From assembly GCA_013329295.1 (NCBI GenBank), contig DUKP01000059.1, positions 16,587 through 28,171 of the forward strand: a stretch of DNA of 11,585 nucleotides, given 5' to 3'. Source of the stretch: Candidatus Poseidoniaceae archaeon (lineage in GTDB: Archaea; Thermoplasmatota; Poseidoniia; Poseidoniales; Poseidoniaceae). This document shows, one piece after another, positions 7,546 to 11,585 of the stretch. The notes under the pieces are model-generated. The model saw only the letters and a list, made by a program, of their open reading frames with translations. It made no database searches and was not told where the DNA came from. Position numbers and translations under genes: made by a program. How positions within the stretch are numbered: the first letter of the stretch is position 1; each line of letters starts with the position of its first letter.

Positions 7546-9180
7546 ATGGTGAATAATGTACCAACACCGCCGAAACCTGTGAATGAACCTGTACTAGGGT
7601 ATTTGCCGGGGAGTAAAGAACGTGCTGAACTAAAGTCTGAATTACTTAGACAAAGCAATGAAATTGTTGACATTCCATGTATTATCAACGGTGTTGAAGT
7701 TTATACTAACAATGTAGTAGAACAGGTAATGCCTCATAATCACAGTCATGTTATCGCTAGAGTTCATATGGCTGGTGAAAAAGAAGTTAATGATGCAATT
7801 GAAGCATCTCTAGCCGCACATGATTCTTGGTCAACCATGCCATGGGAAGCAAGAGGTGCGATTTTCCTTAAAGCAAGTGAATTGCTTAGAGGTGAATATC
7901 GTGCTAAAATCAATGCCAGCACGATGATTAATCAGTCAAAGACATGCCATCAAGCAGAAATTGATTCTGCCTGTGAATTAATTGATTTTTGGCGATTTAA
8001 TGTCCAATATGCAAGAGAGATTTACGAAGATCTTCAGCCTCCTGTTTCACCTTCAAGCATGTGGAATTCTAGTGAAGTAAGACCTCTAGAAGGTTTTGTA
8101 TTCTCAGTAACCCCATTTAATTTTACTAGTATTGCTGCCAACCTACCTTCATCTGCTGCTATAATGGGCAATACTGGTGTTTGGAAGCCTAGCCGTAATT
8201 CATACCTATCAAATTACTACTTGATGCGCCTAATGATGGATGCAGGACTGCCTGATGGAGTAATTAATTTCATACCAGGTAAGGCAAGCATGGTAGGCAA
8301 TATATGCCTATCACATCCAATGTTGGCAGGAATTCACTTCACTGGTTCAACCTCAGTGTTTAGACAAATGTGGAAGGATGTTGCAAACAACCTTGAGAAC
8401 TTACGTTCATATCCAAGAATCGTTGGAGAAACTGGAGGGAAGGATTTCATTGTTGCTCATCCTAATTGCGACCGTCAAGCACTAACTGTAGCTTTGATTA
8501 GAGGTGCTTTCGAATATCAAGGACAGAAATGTAGTGCTGCAAGCAGAGCATATATTCCAGAATCTGTATGGGATTCTATCAAAGATAATTATGTCGATGA
8601 AGTTGCTAAAATTTCTGTTGGCGACCCAAAAGATTTCTCAAATTTCATGGCTGCGGTTATTGATCGAAAATCCTTTGATAATATTACAGGATATATCGAT
8701 AGAGCGAAGCAAGATTCTGGTTGTGAAATTATCACTGGTGGAGATTATGATGATTCAACTGGTTACTTTATCCAACCAACTACAATAGTGTGCTCAGATC
8801 CAAATTATGAATCTATGGCACAAGAAATTTTTGGACCTGTACTATCGATTTATATTTATCCAGACCATGAATTTGTTGAAACTCTAAAGTTATGTGACAG
8901 CACCTCTGAATACGCATTAACAGGTTCGATTTTTGCCTCTAATCGTACCGATATTGAAGTGGCAATGGCTGCATTAAGATATTCAGCTGGAAATTTCTAT
9001 ATCAATGACAAACCAACAGGTGCAGTTGTTGGCCAACAACCATTTGGCGGAGCTAGAGGTAGTGGAACCAATGATAAGGCTGGATCACCACTCAATCTAT
9101 TACGATGGGTTAGTCCAAGGTCAATCAAAGAAACTTTTGCACCGCCGCATGATTGGACTTATGGCTTCCTAAACGAGTGA
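7546..9180 (+). CDS. pruA: 1-pyrroline-5-carboxylate (glutamate semialdehyde) dehydrogenase, ALDH4 type
   Basis: A 544-residue NAD-dependent aldehyde dehydrogenase that oxidises glutamate gamma-semialdehyde (from 1-pyrroline-5-carboxylate) to glutamate, the second step of proline catabolism. Motifs: VTPFNFTS (188-195) with Asn192; KPSRNS (214-219) with Lys214 for cofactor binding; HFTGSTSVFRQMW (264-276); GETGGKD (294-300) with general base Glu295; YQGQKCSAASRAYIP (324-338) with nucleophile Cys329; QEIFGPVLS (426-434) with Glu427; and GQQPFGGARGSGTNDKAG (496-513). The QGQKCSA.SR.Y signature and the long N-terminal region are typical of the stand-alone ALDH4A1-like branch rather than the bifunctional PutA of many bacteria. 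No proline dehydrogenase domain or gene is present in the window. The ATG at 7546 has a poorly spaced GGGCGGT just before it. The last 22 bases overlap the convergent minus-strand gene. The symbol reflects the reaction, and the isozyme assignment is by motif only. Confidence 0.93.
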   Translation: MVNNVPTPPKPVNEPVLGYLPGSKERAELKSELLRQSNEIVDIPCIINGVEVYTNNVVEQVMPHNHSHVIARVHMAGEKEVNDAIEASLAAHDSWSTMPWEARGAIFLKASELLRGEYRAKINASTMINQSKTCHQAEIDSACELIDFWRFNVQYAREIYEDLQPPVSPSSMWNSSEVRPLEGFVFSVTPFNFTSIAANLPSSAAIMGNTGVWKPSRNSYLSNYYLMRLMMDAGLPDGVINFIPGKASMVGNICLSHPMLAGIHFTGSTSVFRQMWKDVANNLENLRSYPRIVGETGGKDFIVAHPNCDRQALTVALIRGAFEYQGQKCSAASRAYIPESVWDSIKDNYVDEVAKISVGDPKDFSNFMAAVIDRKSFDNITGYIDRAKQDSGCEIITGGDYDDSTGYFIQPTTIVCSDPNYESMAQEIFGPVLSIYIYPDHEFVETLKLCDSTSEYALTGSIFASNRTDIEVAMAALRYSAGNFYINDKPTGAVVGQQPFGGARGSGTNDKAGSPLNLLRWVSPRSIKETFAPPHDWTYGFLNE

Positions 9181-9467
9181 AGTGGTAACTTCTTGCTTTT
9201 GTCAGCAAGTTTGACAGATTCTGTTAATACCCTTGGCTCGAATCCAATACTAACCAACGAAATTATCCACCAGCCAAGAGATAGTAAAAATGTTGAAATT
9301 AGCATCAATAGACAAAGGAACACAACAATATTACCTCCTGATAATTGCCATGACCACCATCCAGAAAATATCATTCCTAATATGAAAAATATTCTTGCAG
9401 CTTCACTTGGAGTTGACCAACCGCGATGGTCTTTCCTAGGTGCAAATAGATACTCCATGAGGCTCAT
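9159..9467 (-). CDS. small two-helix membrane protein, unknown function
   Basis: A 102-residue protein that I do not recognise. It has a basic N terminus (FAPRKDHRGWSTPSEAAR, about 8-25), a first hydrophobic helix about 26-42 containing the run SGWWSWQL, a short GGN turn, a second helix about 47-73 rich in Leu and Ile, and a basic C-terminal tail (KLADKSKKL). The ordering of basic ends around two helices suggests a hairpin with both ends in the cytoplasm. The minus frame is preferred over the plus-strand open frame at 9193-9480 because only it gives a coherent membrane protein with basic flanks; the plus frame encodes a low-complexity polar string. An alternative start is Met4 at 9458. Its stop codon lies inside the ALDH gene, giving a 22-bp tail-to-tail overlap, and it is divergent from the guide RNA/PrsW unit. 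Confidence 0.68.
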   Translation of the reverse strand: MSLMEYLFAPRKDHRGWSTPSEAARIFFILGMIFSGWWSWQLSGGNIVVFLCLLMLISTFLLSLGWWIISLVSIGFEPRVLTESVKLADKSKKLPLHSFRKP

Positions 9468-9522
9468 AGTGACAAAATAATTTTTGTTACCATAAAAATG
9501 CGTGTATATTAGTAAACTTCCG

Positions 9523-9532
9523 ATTAATTATT
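9523..9532 (+). promoter_or_regulatory. candidate TATA element for the guide RNA / PrsW unit
   Basis: ATTAATTATT is centred about 27 bases upstream of the proposed 5' end of the C/D-box RNA stem (9555), the usual spacing of an archaeal TATA box to the transcription start. Other AT-rich runs lie nearby (GTATATT around 9504-9510 and GAAATAAA at 9533-9540), so the exact element is uncertain. Confidence 0.35.
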
Positions 9533-9554
9533 GAAATAAAACCCATAGGGTCAA

Positions 9555-9625
9555 TCCCGCAGTGATGATTGCTTTGGCCGACTGCTGATTTTTTCAGTGA
9601 CGAGTGATGGGCGAACTGAGCGGGA
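9555..9625 (+). ncRNA. probable C/D-box guide RNA (2'-O-methylation guide)
   Basis: A 71-base segment holds every element of an archaeal C/D sRNA in order: closing stem TCCCGC (9555-9560); C box GTGATGA (9562-9568); a 16-nt D' guide; D' box CTGA (9585-9588); an 8-nt spacer; C' box GTGACGA (9597-9603, one change from consensus); a 12-nt D guide GTGATGGGCGAA (9604-9615), which is the canonical archaeal length; D box CTGA (9616-9619); and closing stem GCGGGA (9620-9625), which pairs fully with the first arm. Such RNAs bind L7Ae, Nop5 and fibrillarin to direct 2'-O-methylation of rRNA or tRNA. From memory of archaeal 23S rRNA, the D guide pairs over 11 positions (one G-U) with UUCGCCCAUUA in helix 92, which would put the methyl group near E. 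coli C2558. The D' target is unclear. It ends 24 nt before the PrsW start, so co-transcription followed by processing is possible. Confidence 0.75.
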
Positions 9626-9649
9626 CCAATTAGAAAAAAAGGGAAGAAT

Positions 9650-11089
9650 ATGCAAGGAGTGCCACAAACCGGTTTATCTCCTGCTCCAAATAATTTGTAT
9701 CTATCACAAAAATCTTCACCGTGGAAAACTATTTTCTCGATGCTTACATCAGTAATGATTCTATTTTTCTTTGTCCAGATTTTTGTTGTTGTTGTTTTTG
9801 GTTTTGTGGATGGAGATATGGATGGGGATTTAGGGCCAATGGATCCTTTATTGGTTATTTTTGGCACTCTTTGCTCAACACCATTTTTGTTATTTTTCCT
9901 ATTGCTTCGCAAACCAAAACTTGCTCACATAGTAAGATTAGATTCAAGCAGTAATGGTAGTAATGCGCATTACATTACTCCAGGGACACTGATTCAATCA
10001 CCTACACCGACTATTTTACAGCATCACTTAATCCATAATACCGCACCACTTGAAATGCCAAGTGTCAAACAATTGTGGCTTATTTTCATCACAGGCACTA
10101 TAATATCAAGCATTTGCATGCTACCGTTATTAGTTATGGGGATTAATTCTTTAACAATTCTATTATTCTTAATTATAGCACTACCGGCATGGATTATCGG
10201 ATTTTCAACTCCAGTATTCGCTTGGTGGTCGACTTCAAACGAATATTTTGGACTCAGTACTACAAGAAGACAAGGAGAATGGATGCTTATTGCGGGAATG
10301 TTGTCAACCTTACCAGCATTACTAATCAATTCTCTAATCTCTCCAATAATTATCAATTTACTTGGACTATCTGTCACTAATGAATATAGTCTAGGTTATG
10401 GAATGATACTATTCCTTTCTGCACCAATTGGCGAAGAAATATCAAAAGCGTTGGCAGTTCTATTTCTTGCCAGATTTATTGATTCCCCTAAACGAGGTTT
10501 CCAAATTGGTTTTTCTGTTGGATTGGGTTTTGCATTACTTGAAAATATGATTTATATCTTGAGTTCAATATTGAATGGCGAAGGTGCCGCAATAAGTTTC
10601 GTATTTACTGCTGTCCTAAGAGCGATTGGTTCAATTCCAGGTCACGCTACTTGGACTGCTATTTCGGGATATGCAATTGGCAAATACGTTATCAACAAAC
10701 GGTGGCATATACGAAGTTTAGGAGTTTTTGATAAATCTAAAACTCAAAAAGAGAGTCAATGGATCTTATTCGATGGAAAATCTGGCCAACCAATAATTTC
10801 TTCAAAGACTCAAAAATTACCACGTCTACCAAAATGGCTTTCTGCTGGTCAAGAAAAAATGGTAAGGATTACCAGTAATCCAATCAAAGCAGTAGCAATA
10901 GCAATCATTTGTCACGCGATTTGGAATGGCTCCTTATGGACTGTAGGCGTTCTTTTGAAAGATACTTCAGTAATAATTCAATTTTTGGTAAATTTACTAT
11001 TAATTGTAGTATTAATTGTATTGTTATGGTTTGTTCTGAGACGACTTATTCCATTTGCATTGCTGGAAAACACTCATCAACAACAATAA
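9650..11089 (+). CDS. PrsW-family intramembrane protease (glutamic/metallo type)
   Basis: A 479-residue polytopic membrane protein with the conserved core of the PrsW family, whose Bacillus founder cleaves the anti-sigma factor RsiW within the membrane. Core motifs: APIGEEISKAL (258-268) with Glu262, Glu263 and Lys266; GFALLENMIY (293-302) with Glu298, Asn299 and Tyr302; GHATWTAISGYAIG (331-344) with His332; and ICHAIWNG (420-427) with His422 and Asn426. These are the expected catalytic or metal-site residues, all present. Differences from compact PrsW: a longer N-terminal part with a first helix (about 28-52), an acidic GDMDGDLG loop (55-62) and a second helix (66-86); an extramembrane linker (about 88-138); and a 60-70-residue soluble insert (about 345-410) between the last two core motifs. 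GGGAAG at 9641-9646 precedes the ATG. The substrate is unknown, and no sigma/anti-sigma partner is expected in an archaeon. It follows the guide RNA in the same direction. Confidence 0.85.
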   Translation: MQGVPQTGLSPAPNNLYLSQKSSPWKTIFSMLTSVMILFFFVQIFVVVVFGFVDGDMDGDLGPMDPLLVIFGTLCSTPFLLFFLLLRKPKLAHIVRLDSSSNGSNAHYITPGTLIQSPTPTILQHHLIHNTAPLEMPSVKQLWLIFITGTIISSICMLPLLVMGINSLTILLFLIIALPAWIIGFSTPVFAWWSTSNEYFGLSTTRRQGEWMLIAGMLSTLPALLINSLISPIIINLLGLSVTNEYSLGYGMILFLSAPIGEEISKALAVLFLARFIDSPKRGFQIGFSVGLGFALLENMIYILSSILNGEGAAISFVFTAVLRAIGSIPGHATWTAISGYAIGKYVINKRWHIRSLGVFDKSKTQKESQWILFDGKSGQPIISSKTQKLPRLPKWLSAGQEKMVRITSNPIKAVAIAIICHAIWNGSLWTVGVLLKDTSVIIQFLVNLLLIVVLIVLLWFVLRRLIPFALLENTHQQQ

Positions 11090-11104
11090 GCACCCTACAC
11101 TCGT

Positions 11105-11112
11105 AATATATA
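11105..11112 (+). promoter_or_regulatory. candidate TATA box for the DUF92 gene
   Basis: AATATATA lies about 50 bases upstream of the ATG at 11161, which would give a 5' leader of about 20-25 nt. A second AT-rich run, AAATTTAAG (11120-11128), lies closer and would give an almost leaderless transcript. Only one is likely to be used. The 71-bp gap after the PrsW stop is consistent with a separate promoter here. Confidence 0.4.
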
Positions 11113-11160
11113 GGGAAGCAAATTTAAGTTAGTCGTCGTCGAGTAGGTTTGGGGAAAACC

Positions 11161-11585
11161 ATGGATTACCTGCTCGAAGGTATCAATCAAGGCAACTTGA
11201 TTATCACTTCTATCGTGATGTTGGTATTGGTAATATCCTCAACTAAAGCTCGATTTTTGGATACTGCAGGAGTTGCTGCTGCTGCATTTATTGGTCTTCT
11301 GGTAGGTTTACTGGGTCACTGGAGTTGGCTACTAATTCTACTCTCATTCTTGGTTTTTTCACATTTAGCAACCAAATGGAAGTTTGAAGAGAAAAAATCT
11401 AGAAATATGGCGGAAAGTGATGATGGACACCGTGGCTGGGTGAATGTTTTTGCTAATGGTGGCATTCCAGCATTAATTGCTACAATTGCATTCTTAAATG
11501 AAGAATGGGAATATGGTTTATGGATGTTCGGAGCAGCAGTTTCTGTTGCTGCAGCAGATACATTTGCTAGTGAATTTGGTTGCTT
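11161..11585 (+). CDS. DUF92/TMEM19 family integral membrane protein, N-terminal part (3'-truncated by window)
   Basis: An ATG at 11161 opens a frame that runs without a stop to the window end (141 codons, last one partial). The product starts MDYLLEGINQ, then has hydrophobic helices at about 12-26 and 34-64, a charged loop (KWKFEEKKSRNMAESDDGHR), the HRGWVNVFANGGIPALIA segment (about 94-111) and an AAADTFASEFG motif (about 130-140). The ANGG and A.DT.ASE.G motifs are hallmarks of DUF92. One characterised plant relative, VTE6, is a phytyl-phosphate kinase, so an archaeal member could phosphorylate an isoprenoid phosphate for lipid salvage, but this is only inference. It is transcribed in the same direction as PrsW, 71 bp downstream. 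Confidence 0.87.
   Translation, partial: MDYLLEGINQGNLIITSIVMLVLVISSTKARFLDTAGVAAAAFIGLLVGLLGHWSWLLILLSFLVFSHLATKWKFEEKKSRNMAESDDGHRGWVNVFANGGIPALIATIAFLNEEWEYGLWMFGAAVSVAAADTFASEFGC

Noticed and set aside
9193..9480. Plus-strand open frame of 95 codons antisense to the small membrane protein
   Set aside because: The product is polar, rich in His/Asn, with no domain-like pattern. The opposite strand gives a coherent two-helix membrane protein.
9604..9610. GTGATGG as the C' box of the guide RNA
   Set aside because: It would leave only five nucleotides before the D box. GTGACGA at 9597-9603 gives the canonical 12-nt guide.
9487..9912. Minus-strand open frame over the guide RNA and the start of the PrsW gene
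   Set aside because: It is antisense to the well-supported PrsW coding region and the guide RNA; the product is basic low-complexity sequence.
11132..11143. Short GTCGTCGTCGAG repeat upstream of the DUF92 gene
   Set aside because: Three tandem triplets are too few to distinguish from chance, and no regulatory meaning can be supported.
1..11585. CRISPR arrays, tRNA or rRNA genes, insertion sequences, phage or defence genes
   Set aside because: No regularly spaced direct repeats, cloverleaf sequences, transposase or integrase motifs were seen on reading both strands. The window appears to be ordinary chromosomal backbone with a few unusual genes.

Overview
The window looks like a piece of an AT-rich archaeal chromosome. 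My best guess is a marine planktonic euryarchaeon of the Marine Group II (Candidatus Poseidoniales) or a neighbouring lineage. Pointers are: an apparent C/D-box guide RNA (an archaeal/eukaryotic RNA class); a DUF92 (TMEM19-type) membrane protein; a lone MmpL-type RND exporter with no outer-membrane partners; TATA-like rather than bacterial promoters; and an EF-hand/Tudor-like protein whose N-terminal motifs I associate, from memory, with Marine Group II proteins. No tRNA, rRNA, IS element, CRISPR array or phage gene is visible. The taxonomy is inference, not a database result.

Layout. (1) Bases 1-450, plus strand: the 3' end of a GNAT/BioF2-like acyltransferase entering from outside the window. 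(2) Bases 507-6888, minus strand: a tightly spaced run of four genes. In transcription order these are an MmpL-type RND exporter, an EF-hand/Tudor-knot protein, an iron-sulfur photolyase (PhrB/CryB type) and an Old Yellow Enzyme flavin oxidoreductase. (3) Bases 6889-6990: a 102-bp divergent promoter region with a perfect 17-bp palindrome at its exact centre. (4) Bases 6991-9180, plus strand: msrA followed 36 bp later by a 1-pyrroline-5-carboxylate dehydrogenase of the ALDH4 type. (5) Bases 9159-9467, minus strand: a small two-helix membrane protein whose 3' end overlaps that of the ALDH gene. (6) Bases 9555-9625, plus strand: a probable C/D-box guide RNA, just upstream of a PrsW-family intramembrane protease (9650-11089). 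(7) Bases 11161-11585, plus strand: the first 141 codons of a DUF92 protein cut by the window end.

The genes around the divergent promoter share a light and oxidative damage theme: UV photoproduct repair, reduction of electrophilic enones, and repair of oxidised methionine. This would suit a sunlit surface-ocean cell. Joint regulation through the central palindrome is a hypothesis. The least expected items are the C/D-box RNA, whose D guide can pair with helix 92 (A-loop stem) of 23S rRNA, and the protein that joins a calmodulin-like EF-hand pair to eukaryote-like Tudor/chromo-barrel modules.
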